From an uncultured Clostridium sp. (GTDB lineage Bacteria; Bacillota; Clostridia; Clostridiales; Clostridiaceae), in assembly GCA_934746785.1 (NCBI GenBank), contig CAKVFO010000158.1, positions 1-7,287 on the forward strand: 7,287 nucleotides of DNA. Direction: 5' to 3'. Below, in pieces: positions 1 to 5,634 of this stretch (position 1 is the stretch's first letter; each line of letters starts with the position of its first letter). The position numbers and the translations under genes were made by a program. Under the pieces are notes generated by a model, which did not search any database, was not told where the DNA came from, and saw only the letters and a program-made list of their open reading frames with translations.

Positions 1-2
1 CA

Positions 3-158
3 AATCACAACCAGTCGCTTAAAAATATTGCTTCTACCTCCTTAAATACTAACGGAAATTTTGCTTTTCGGTTCTTTCGCGGCACTACATTTTTTCTTTT
101 TAACGTATTGGACGACTTACATATCAGAAAGCCAGTTATAATCAGTACACGCTCTTAA
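3..158 (+). other. Unidentified open-frame fragment in a GC-richer repeat-like stretch
   Basis: This plus-strand frame is open from the left window edge to a TAA at 156-158 (51 sense codons), so it could be the 3' end of something beginning outside the window. The minus strand is also open, from 154 down to a TGA at 5-7 (49 codons), but has no ATG and no convincing start. By hand count G+C is about 35% over 1-140, and there are several CpGs and rare codons such as CGG, CGC and TCG, unlike the neighbouring spacers. The plus-frame end reads ...VIISTRS-stop, and the repeat copy at 1087-1136 keeps the residues IISTRS in the same frame, with a synonymous ACA/ACT change. I do not recognise a protein family. 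It may be a degenerate mobile or repetitive element, or a structured non-coding sequence, rather than a gene. Confidence 0.3.
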
Positions 159-188
159 ATAAAGTTTTTAATTTCCTATACATTAAAA
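138..188 (+). repeat. Dispersed direct repeat, copy A
   Basis: This 51-bp stretch matches 1087-1136 at 46 of 51 aligned positions, with four substitutions and one single-base gap. It contains the core CAGTACACGCTCT followed by an A/T-rich tail. Its right end runs through the stop codon of the DeoR gene (TAA on the minus strand, 183-185), so the repeat supplies that gene's stop. Shorter, gappy similarity to copy B continues leftward to an ACGACTT shared at about 112 and 1051. The element type is unknown. Confidence 0.75.
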
Positions 189-956
189 AATTAAATCTAT
201 TTTATTCTTTTTTAAATATTCTACCCATTCTTCATTAGGTTCTTCATCTGTTATAATTATATCAATATCTTTAAAATCAATGACTTTTATAAAAGATGAC
301 TTATTAAACTTTGTATGATCAACTAGTAATATCGTTTTATCTGCCTGCTTTTTCATTAATTTTTTCAGTTCTGATTCTGATTCATTTGAACCCATAATTC
401 CTTTTTTCATATCTATTGCTTTACAGCTTAAAAAAGCAATATCTACATTGTAATTTAATATAGTACTTTTAGAAATTGACCCCTGCAAAGATCTTAGATT
501 ATGATTTAAAATACCACCTGTTAATAAAACATTTACATTAGATTCACTTAATTCAATTACCCCTTCAACTGAATTAGTTATAACTGTTATATCACTTCTA
601 TCCTTTATTAAAGTAAGTACTTCAGTAACTGTTGTACTTGAATCTGCTGCTAACGTTGCTCCTGACTTGATATAATCTAAAGCCTTTAAAGCTATAATCT
701 TTTTTAATTCTTCATTTTCTACAGTTCTTTTTATAAACTTTTTTCCATCATTCTTCTTATCAGTATTTAATATAGCTCCTCCATAAGTTCTTGTAACTAG
801 TCCTTCCCTCTCAAGCTTTTCCAAATCTCTTCGTATAGTTTCTTCTGTAACCTCAAACCTTTCACTAAGTTTTGATACATATAATTTTTTATCTTGTTTA
901 ATAATCCCCTTAATAATTTCCAATCTTTCTCTTGGTAACACTTTTAATCCCCCCAT
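183..956 (-). CDS. DeoR/GlpR-family transcriptional regulator
   Basis: This is a cytoplasmic DNA-binding repressor of the DeoR family, which typically controls sugar or sugar-phosphate catabolic genes and responds to a phosphorylated sugar. The N-terminal winged helix-turn-helix spans about residues 8-62, with recognition helix TEETIRRDLEKLEREG (37-52) and the wing GG (59-60). The DeoRC sensor domain covers about 75-235. It carries DSSTT (105-109), ITNS, TGG (146-148), SNESE and the family's conserved LVDHTKF (211-217), consistent with a phosphosugar isomerase-like fold. Length (257 aa) is normal. The ATG at 956 has AAAAGG only 2 nt upstream. The GTG at 941 has GGGGGG at 7 nt spacing and gives an MLPRERLEII start closer to most family members, so the true protein may be 252 aa. 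No target operon is visible, so the inducer cannot be named. The stop codon lies inside repeat copy A. Confidence 0.93.
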   Translation of the reverse strand: MGGLKVLPRERLEIIKGIIKQDKKLYVSKLSERFEVTEETIRRDLEKLEREGLVTRTYGGAILNTDKKNDGKKFIKRTVENEELKKIIALKALDYIKSGATLAADSSTTVTEVLTLIKDRSDITVITNSVEGVIELSESNVNVLLTGGILNHNLRSLQGSISKSTILNYNVDIAFLSCKAIDMKKGIMGSNESESELKKLMKKQADKTILLVDHTKFNKSSFIKVIDFKDIDIIITDEEPNEEWVEYLKKNKIDLIF

Positions 957-1013
957 TACCTTTTAATTCTCCATTTTATATTTTTTTACCACATCATATG
1001 TACTTATAGTTAA

Positions 1014-1019
1014 ATTATA
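1014..1019 (-). promoter_or_regulatory. Putative -10 element of the DeoR-family gene
   Basis: The minus strand reads a perfect TATAAT here, which would start transcription near 1007 and give a leader of about 50 nt. No good -35 lies 16-18 nt upstream, so the assignment is tentative. Upstream of it an imperfect palindrome (GACTT...AAGTC, 1053-1066) could be an operator for autoregulation, but nothing in the sequence proves this. Confidence 0.4.
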
Positions 1020-1086
1020 CCTTATTTTTTTGTAAAAAACACACTATTTTACGACTTTATTAAGTCATCTAAAAGGTTATAAAATA

Positions 1087-1136
1087 ATAATCAGTACTCG
1101 CTCTCAAAAAAAGTTTTTAATTTCTATACGTTAAAA
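1087..1136 (+). repeat. Dispersed direct repeat, copy B
   Basis: This is the second copy of the sequence at 138-188, in the same orientation, with core CAGTACTCGCTCT. It lies 34 bp beyond the stop of the GntR gene, so both copies sit at the 3' side of a regulator gene and read the same way relative to it. The plus-strand frame is open from 1036 to a TAA at 1132-1134 and retains the IISTRS residues of copy A. The copy-A TAA after these residues is CAA here. It looks like a partly decayed copy of the larger element at the left edge. Confidence 0.75.
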
Positions 1137-1145
1137 TATTTTGCA

Positions 1146-1157
1146 TAGAAATTTCTA
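1146..1157. repeat. 12-bp perfect palindrome downstream of the GntR gene
   Basis: TAGAAATTTCTA is fully self-complementary and lies 13 bp beyond the GntR stop codon. It has no natural loop and no U-run next to it, so it is not a convincing intrinsic terminator. It may be fortuitous in such AT-rich DNA. Confidence 0.3.
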
Positions 1158-1170
1158 AATTCATTCTATT

Positions 1171-1878
1171 TTACTTTTGAATAAAACTATCCTTCTTTAT
1201 ATAATTATATAATTCACTATCTTTTTCAATCATATTTTCCCAATTGTTTATACCATAATTAAAATGATTTACTAACACCTCTTTTACTTTGTCTACTTCC
1301 TTATTTTTAATTATTTTAAGCATTTCCCTATGCTGATCTACACTTTTCATTTTATCATTCTCTATTTGAAACAATATGCGAATTCTATCATAATGAGTAC
1401 TTATACTTAATATGCTTTTCCAAACTCTATCCATATTTACTCCTTCAAAAAATAATTCATGAAAATTATTATCTAATTTATAAAACTCCTTTTTACCGGA
1501 TTTCATTTCAGCAATTATTTGCTGTGCATATAAGTTTTTCTCCAACTCAACTAAACACTCCTTATTAAAGTTCTCACATGCCTTTTTTAATACCTTTTCC
1601 TCTAAAGCAAATCTCATAAATTTAGCTTCCTCAACTAACCCTAAATCTATCAATGATACAAAAGTTCCAGATTGAGGTTTTACCTCTATTAAATGCTCCC
1701 CTTTTAGTCTAGTTAATACTTCCCTTATAGGTGTTCTTGAAATCCCCATCTTTTCTGATAAATCTATTTCACTAATAAGCTCTCCTGGCTTTAACTCCAT
1801 GGACATTATATTTTCTTTAAGCACTCTATAAACATAATCTTTATTACTTTCCTTATCCTTCTTATCAAATAAAATCAA
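1171..1878 (-). CDS. GntR-family (FCD subfamily) transcriptional regulator
   Basis: This is a cytoplasmic metabolite-responsive DNA-binding regulator of the FadR/FCD branch of GntR. The winged helix covers about residues 13-76, with PGELISEIDLSEKMGISRTP then IREVLTRLKGEHLIEVKPQSG. The all-helical FCD effector domain covers about 80-215. The metal/ligand residues of this domain appear to be D136, H140, H183 and H205, in contexts DNNFH, DQHREM and VNHF and with family-like spacing. FCD regulators commonly sense organic acids such as sugar acids, lactate or other carboxylates. Which one cannot be told here. The start is TTG at 1878, with AGGTGG at 1885-1890 (6 nt spacing); the first in-frame ATG would remove part of the winged helix. 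It is divergent from the ABC ATPase gene, with which it shares a 282-bp spacer. Confidence 0.93.
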   Translation of the reverse strand: MILFDKKDKESNKDYVYRVLKENIMSMELKPGELISEIDLSEKMGISRTPIREVLTRLKGEHLIEVKPQSGTFVSLIDLGLVEEAKFMRFALEEKVLKKACENFNKECLVELEKNLYAQQIIAEMKSGKKEFYKLDNNFHELFFEGVNMDRVWKSILSISTHYDRIRILFQIENDKMKSVDQHREMLKIIKNKEVDKVKEVLVNHFNYGINNWENMIEKDSELYNYIKKDSFIQK

Positions 1879-1947
1879 AATATTCCACCTCTATTATGCA
1901 CTATACTTACTTTGTCTTTTTTTAAACTTAGATTTTATTATTTCCTA

Positions 1948-1976
1948 ATTATAAAGGTTAAATTCAAACTGCACAA
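1948..1976 (-). promoter_or_regulatory. Putative promoter of the GntR-family gene
   Basis: On the minus strand TTGTGC (1971-1976) is followed after 17 nt by a perfect TATAAT (1948-1953). The predicted start is near 1941, leaving a leader of about 60 nt before the TTG start codon. The -10 is strong and the -35 matches only the TTG half of the consensus. Confidence 0.5.
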
Positions 1977-2037
1977 CTATAATTTCTCCTCAATATAGCT
2001 AGGATAGTTTCCTCTTATGTAGTCAAACAAATTTTTG

Positions 2038-2059
2038 AATTATATATTGCTATATAATT
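2038..2059. repeat. Perfect 9-bp inverted repeat, possible operator
   Basis: AATTATATA (2038-2046) and TATATAATT (2051-2059) are perfect inverted copies separated by TTGC. The repeat lies between the divergent GntR and ABC ATPase promoters, about 50 bp upstream of the ATPase -10. Symmetry and position suit a regulator site, but AT-only palindromes arise easily in this composition. Confidence 0.35.
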
Positions 2060-2110
2060 TAACATATCTTTTTGTGTACTTTGTATATAGATTTTTGATA
2101 AATATGATTT

Positions 2111-2116
2111 TATAAT
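2111..2116 (+). promoter_or_regulatory. Putative -10 element of the ABC ATPase gene
   Basis: A perfect TATAAT lies 44 nt upstream of the ATG. The best -35 at 17 nt spacing is the weak TAGATT at 2088-2093. Transcription would start near 2123, giving a leader of about 38 nt that includes the AGGAGG ribosome binding site at 2146-2151. A weak -35 is compatible with activator dependence, but that is inference. Confidence 0.5.
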
Positions 2117-2129
2117 GTAAACATATTCA
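2116..2129 (+). promoter_or_regulatory. cre-like site (possible CcpA operator)
   Basis: TGTAAACATATTCA fits the catabolite-responsive element consensus TGWAANCGNTNWCA at 12 of 14 positions. It misses the central G and the following T. It begins at the last base of the -10 and covers the predicted start site, where CcpA binding would block transcription. Loss of the usual central CG lowers confidence. Confidence 0.35.
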
Positions 2130-2160
2130 AGATTAATTAAATTTTAGGAGGAATCTATTT

Positions 2161-3270
2161 ATGTCAACTTTATCACTAAGACACATTTATAAAATATATC
2201 CCGGAGATGTTGCTGCAGTTAAAGACTTTAACTTAGAAATTGCTGATAAAGAATTTATAGTTTTCGTTGGTCCTTCTGGATGTGGTAAATCAACTACATT
2301 AAGAATGGTTGCAGGATTAGAAGAAATCTCTAAAGGAGAATTGTATATAGATGGTAACCTTGTAAATGATGTAGCACCAAAAGACAGAGATATATCCATG
2401 GTATTCCAAAGTTATGCCTTATACCCTCACATGAGTGTATTTGATAATATGGCTTTTGCTTTAAAATTAAGAAAAGTTCCAAAAGAAGAAATAAAAGAAA
2501 AAGTCGTAGCAGTTGCAAAAACTCTTGATATAGAACATCTTTTAGATAGAAAACCTAAAGCTCTTTCAGGTGGACAACGTCAAAGAGTTGCTCTTGGACG
2601 TGCAATTGTTAGAGAGCCTAAAGTATTCTTAATGGATGAACCTTTATCAAACCTTGATGCTAAACTTAGAGTTCAAATGAGAACTGAGATTTCTAAACTT
2701 CATAAAAGATTAGAATCTACATTTATTTATGTAACTCATGATCAAACTGAAGCAATGACTATGGGATCAAGAATCGTAGTAATGAAAGATGGAATTATTC
2801 AACAAGTTGACTCACCTCAAGTTGTACATGATCATCCAGCTAATCTATTTGTTGCTAGTTTTATCGGAAGCCCTCAAATGAATTTTATTCATTCTCTTGT
2901 TACTGAAGAAAATGGCAGACTTTTCTTCGACTTTAAAGGCGAAAAGCTTCTTATCGCTGAAGATAAAGCAAAAATATTAAAAGAAAGAGGATTTGTAAAT
3001 AAAGATTTAATTGTAGGTATTAGGCCTGAAAATATGGACAATAATCCTGAATTTGTTGAAAAATATAAAGATTCAAGTTTCATGTGTAAATTGGAAGTTA
3101 AAGAACTTATGGGAGCTGAAACATATCTTTATATAACTAGAGAGGATAAACAATTAGTTGTTAGAGTAAATGGAAGCAGCACTCTTGAATTAAATAGTAA
3201 TATACGTATTGCTATGAATCCTGATAAAATGCATTTCTTTGACATAGAAACAGAAAAAACTATAGTATAA
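2161..3270 (+). CDS. Sugar ABC transporter ATP-binding protein, MsmK/UgpC/MalK type
   Basis: This is the cytoplasmic ATPase subunit of a CUT1-type carbohydrate importer; it hydrolyses ATP to drive a pair of permease subunits. The nucleotide-binding domain occupies about residues 4-235. It has Walker A GPSGCGKST (37-45), Q-loop Q83, signature LSGGQ (135-139), Walker B VFLMDE (155-160) with catalytic E160, D-loop SNLD (163-166) and switch H193. The C-terminal OB/TOBE regulatory domain (about 236-369) includes GIRPEN (286-291), as in MalK and MsmK. Length (369 aa) is normal. The ATG is preceded by AGGAGG with 9 nt spacing. No permease or binding-protein gene adjoins it, and a terminator follows directly. 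It is therefore probably a shared ATPase serving several distant CUT1 importers, as described for MsmK and MsmX. The substrate cannot be assigned; UgpC-style naming does not imply glycerol-3-phosphate. Confidence 0.95.
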   Translation: MSTLSLRHIYKIYPGDVAAVKDFNLEIADKEFIVFVGPSGCGKSTTLRMVAGLEEISKGELYIDGNLVNDVAPKDRDISMVFQSYALYPHMSVFDNMAFALKLRKVPKEEIKEKVVAVAKTLDIEHLLDRKPKALSGGQRQRVALGRAIVREPKVFLMDEPLSNLDAKLRVQMRTEISKLHKRLESTFIYVTHDQTEAMTMGSRIVVMKDGIIQQVDSPQVVHDHPANLFVASFIGSPQMNFIHSLVTEENGRLFFDFKGEKLLIAEDKAKILKERGFVNKDLIVGIRPENMDNNPEFVEKYKDSSFMCKLEVKELMGAETYLYITREDKQLVVRVNGSSTLELNSNIRIAMNPDKMHFFDIETEKTIV

Positions 3271-3280
3271 ACTATAAATA

Positions 3281-3311
3281 GAGCTGTATCTAATATGTAT
3301 AGATACAGCTC
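3281..3311. terminator. Bidirectional intrinsic terminator between convergent genes
   Basis: An 11-bp perfect stem (GAGCTGTATCT at 3281-3291 and its complement at 3301-3311) encloses a 9-nt loop. It starts 10 bp after the ATPase stop and ends 5 bp before the HD gene stop. The downstream tails are only moderately T-rich in either direction (TATTTATAGTTT on the minus strand), so efficiency is uncertain, but the stem is unambiguous. Confidence 0.8.
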
Positions 3312-3316
3312 CCTAA

Positions 3317-3919
3317 CTATAATCTTAGAATTCTTTTAGACATTTCATAATTTAAATCTTTATGCTTATCTTTAATCTTTTCCTTGAAATTATAGAATAT
3401 TATTTTTTCTTTTTTTATATCAAATACATTATTAAATACTTCCTTTGGCATAAAATTAATATATCTACTAATATTATCAGCATCTTGTATAAGCTTTATA
3501 TAATTACTATTTTCTATATCTTCACACCCATGTGAACCATGTTTTCTTATCATATCCTGAATTAAAATTATATATTTCTCATCTAAATTCAAAATTGCAC
3601 TATCATTACTTAATGCAGCTATTTCTTTAAATATTTCTCCAAGATGATTAGCAGCACTCTCTGCATGATGCTTCTCATCTTTTTTAATATCATGAAGCAA
3701 AGCTGCCATACATATATAGTCCTTGTTAGATATCATCTCTTGCTTTGATTTTTTTGTCAGATCCTCTTCTGTACAATTTTCAAGAATATATATACATAAG
3801 TTAGCAACTAATCTGCTATGATAGAATCTGTATCCAATTTTTTTATTCTTATCACATTTAAAATTTTTATCTGCCATTATATACTCAGCATATTTATACA
3901 CATCATCTAATGCACTCAT
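3317..3919 (-). CDS. HD-domain phosphohydrolase-like protein
   Basis: This is a predicted cytoplasmic metal-dependent phosphohydrolase of the HD superfamily. Metal-site candidates in order are H34 (FYHSRL), H76-D77 (AALLHDIKK), H84/H85 and H127 (RKHGSH), then D146/D148 (LIQDADNI). This matches the H...HD...D pattern seen in small HD hydrolases. There is no signal peptide, membrane segment or second domain in the 200 residues. Members act on nucleotides, cyclic dinucleotides or other phosphoesters, and the substrate here is unknown. Its ATG overlaps the catalase stop as ATGA (3916-3919). Only a weak GGATT lies upstream, so translation is probably coupled to the catalase and the two share a transcript. 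That suggests, without proving, a role linked to peroxide stress. The gene ends at the shared terminator. Confidence 0.85.
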   Translation of the reverse strand: MSALDDVYKYAEYIMADKNFKCDKNKKIGYRFYHSRLVANLCIYILENCTEEDLTKKSKQEMISNKDYICMAALLHDIKKDEKHHAESAANHLGEIFKEIAALSNDSAILNLDEKYIILIQDMIRKHGSHGCEDIENSNYIKLIQDADNISRYINFMPKEVFNNVFDIKKEKIIFYNFKEKIKDKHKDLNYEMSKRILRL

Positions 3920-5382
3920 TTTTTTAATCCATTTATTACTCTTTCTCCAAAGTCTTTATCTGCTTTGCAAAAATATTCAACAACCTTTTTTTGGATACAT
4001 TCTGGTACTTCCCAAAGTTCGCTTAATATATTATCTACTAAAGCACATTTATCTTTTTCACATAACGACCTATATCTTTCGCCAGCCTGTGTAAAATCAT
4101 CTATTCTATCTATTGGATGTTTCACTGCAAATCCTTCATAATATAATCCCTTATTATTAGCATTATTACAAACCTTAGGATTATTATCATTTAAAGAATT
4201 AGGCTTATAATTTATAGCACCTTTGTGATATTTATATGTCATAGTTCCATCCTGCTGCCCATTATTAACTCCTGATTTAGCACTGTTTATAGGAAGCTGT
4301 GCAAAGTTACTTCCTATCCTATATCTCTGAGTATCTGTATAAGAAAATCCCCTGCCTTGAAGCATTTTATCAGCTGAAAGCTCTATACCTCTAACTATAT
4401 TTCCTGGACAGAAAGCTGACTGCTCTACTTCTGCAAAGAAGTTTTCAGGATTCTTATTCAGTGTCATAATTCCTACTTTAATTAATGGAAATCTATCTTC
4501 TGGCCATACTTTAGTATCATCTAATGGATCAAATTCTAACTTACAACTCTCTTCAATATCCATCATCTGAACACATAATTCATATTTAGGATACTTACCA
4601 TTATCTATAGCATCACGTAAATCTTTAACTGCTATATCCGGATCTAATCCTGCTAGCATTTCTGCCTCTTTCCTATTTACTCCTTCTACTCCTTGCTTAG
4701 TCTTCCAATGATATTTTATAAATTTCCTTTCCCCTTTATCATTTACCCATACATACGTATTAACCCCAAAACCATCCATATGCCTATAACTCTTTACAAT
4801 ACCTAAATCTGAATAAAGCCATACTATCATATGAGTAGCTTCAGGTGAATTAGAAATAAAGTCCCAAAATCTACTTACATCCTTAAGATTAGTATCTGGT
4901 GATGGTTTTAAAGAATGTATAACATCTGGAAATTTTATTGCATCTCGTATAAAAAATACAGGAAGATCATTCCCAACAATATCATAGTTCCCTTCGTCTG
5001 TATAAAACTTAACTGCAAACCCTCTAGGGTCCCTTACCGTATCTGCTGAACCTTTTGAACCTATAACAGTTGAAAATCTTACAAACACAGGAGTTTTTTT
5101 ATTTTCTTCACTTAAAAAATCTGCACATGTATATTTTTTCATACTCTTATAGCACTTAAAATATCCATGAGCTCCAGTTCCTTTTGCATGTACTACTCTT
5201 TCTGGAATTCTTTCTCTATCAAAATGAGCAATTTTATCTAAAAGACTGATATCTTCTAATAATACAGGGCCACTATTTCCTATAGTTTTAGAATTATCAT
5301 CATCATCAACCAAAGCTCCTAAACTTGTAGTTAAACATTTTTTATCTTCTTCAACCTTATTTCGATAACCTTTCTTTTTCAA
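3916..5382 (-). CDS. Monofunctional heme catalase
   Basis: This cytoplasmic heme enzyme converts two hydrogen peroxide molecules to water and oxygen. At 488 residues it is a normal small-subunit catalase. The distal active site is visible as RVVHAKGTGAHGYF with catalytic H65. The partner Asn is N138 in DIVGNDLPVFF, and the proximal heme ligand is Y348 in RGFSYTDTQRYR. FVRFSTV (100-106) and RDPRGFAVKFYT (117-128) are core catalase signatures. The start is TTG at 5382, preceded by AGGAGG (5391-5396) at 8 nt. An ATG directly abutting that site (5388-5390) opens only a three-codon frame and is too close to be used. It is the first gene of a two-gene operon with the HD protein. Heme must come from synthesis or uptake encoded elsewhere. 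In an organism that is probably an anaerobe, it suggests oxygen or peroxide tolerance. Confidence 0.96.
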   Translation of the reverse strand: MKKKGYRNKVEEDKKCLTTSLGALVDDDDNSKTIGNSGPVLLEDISLLDKIAHFDRERIPERVVHAKGTGAHGYFKCYKSMKKYTCADFLSEENKKTPVFVRFSTVIGSKGSADTVRDPRGFAVKFYTDEGNYDIVGNDLPVFFIRDAIKFPDVIHSLKPSPDTNLKDVSRFWDFISNSPEATHMIVWLYSDLGIVKSYRHMDGFGVNTYVWVNDKGERKFIKYHWKTKQGVEGVNRKEAEMLAGLDPDIAVKDLRDAIDNGKYPKYELCVQMMDIEESCKLEFDPLDDTKVWPEDRFPLIKVGIMTLNKNPENFFAEVEQSAFCPGNIVRGIELSADKMLQGRGFSYTDTQRYRIGSNFAQLPINSAKSGVNNGQQDGTMTYKYHKGAINYKPNSLNDNNPKVCNNANNKGLYYEGFAVKHPIDRIDDFTQAGERYRSLCEKDKCALVDNILSELWEVPECIQKKVVEYFCKADKDFGERVINGLKK

Positions 5383-5390
5383 TTAAACAT

Positions 5391-5396
5391 CCTCCT
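5391..5396 (-). promoter_or_regulatory. Ribosome binding site fixing the catalase TTG start
   Basis: The minus strand reads AGGAGG, 8 nt before TTG at 5382. This optimal spacing, together with the immediate stop after the nearer ATG (ATG TTT AAT TGA from 5390), makes TTG the only credible start. The TGA of that mini-frame overlaps the TTG. Confidence 0.8.
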
Positions 5397-5552
5397 GATA
5401 TATCTATCATATTTAATTTATTCTCTTTTTATAATTTTGTTACTTTTATAAATATCTCCACTCCTAGGCAGAAAATCTATTTACATTCCTAATATATCTT
5501 TAATAGAAGTCCATCTAGATCATTGAAAAGTTAAATTCCTATATTATTTCAG

Positions 5553-5581
5553 TTGATTTAATTTGTTGTATACTATATTAT
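5553..5581 (+). promoter_or_regulatory. Putative promoter of the GltD-like gene
   Basis: TTGATT (5553-5558) and TATTAT (5576-5581) are separated by an ideal 17 nt. They would start transcription near 5588, about 47 nt before the ATG at 5635. Each hexamer is close to the sigma-A consensus (4/6 and 5/6). The -10 is shared with the opposing promoter. Confidence 0.5.
5566..5575. promoter_or_regulatory. FCD/GntR-like operator candidate
   Basis: TTGTATACTA matches the typical FadR-subfamily palindrome TTGTATACAA at 9 of 10 positions. It lies between the -35 and -10 of the GltD-like promoter, next to the opposing -10, where bound protein would block both. Short AT-rich palindromes occur by chance, so this is only suggestive. 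Confidence 0.3.
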
Positions 5582-5605
5582 AAACAGAAGACGTTATTTA
5601 GTAAA
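5577..5605 (-). promoter_or_regulatory. Putative catalase operon promoter sharing the -10 region
   Basis: On the minus strand TTTACT (5600-5605) is followed after 17 nt by a perfect TATAAT (5577-5582). It would give a catalase leader of about 190 nt. A second, nearer candidate is TTATAA-17-TATGAT, with its -10 at about 5407-5412, giving a leader of about 20 nt. Only the left half of a PerR-type box (TTATAAT near 5429) is visible, so peroxide control is not demonstrated. Confidence 0.45.
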
Positions 5606-5634
5606 ACAAATGATATTAAGTAGGTGAACAACTA

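Noticed and set aside
1..188. Riboswitch, T-box, tRNA or insertion sequence at the left edge
   Set aside because: I could find no tRNA cloverleaf, T-box core, known riboswitch core, terminal inverted repeats or target-site duplication, so only a repeat/open-frame description is supported.
112..1142. CRISPR array or transposon bounded by the two repeat copies
   Set aside because: Only two copies separated by nearly 950 bp are present, with a complete regulator gene between them and no transposase or regular spacers.
1938..1976. Possible 12-codon leader peptide (TTG start after GAGGAG at 1986-1991) upstream of the GntR gene
   Set aside because: The TTG coincides with the predicted -35 of the GntR promoter, so it would not be transcribed from that promoter, and the peptide has no regulatory codon run.
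2187..2399. Minus-strand open frame inside the ABC ATPase gene
   Set aside because: It is antisense to clearly conserved Walker A and core sequence, has no ribosome binding site and its translation resembles no family; it is a shadow of the real gene. The same holds for 2330-2518 and 2889-3083.
5426..5445. PerR box upstream of the catalase
   Set aside because: Only one half-site (TTATAAT) fits; the other half matches poorly, so calling it would over-interpret AT-rich sequence.
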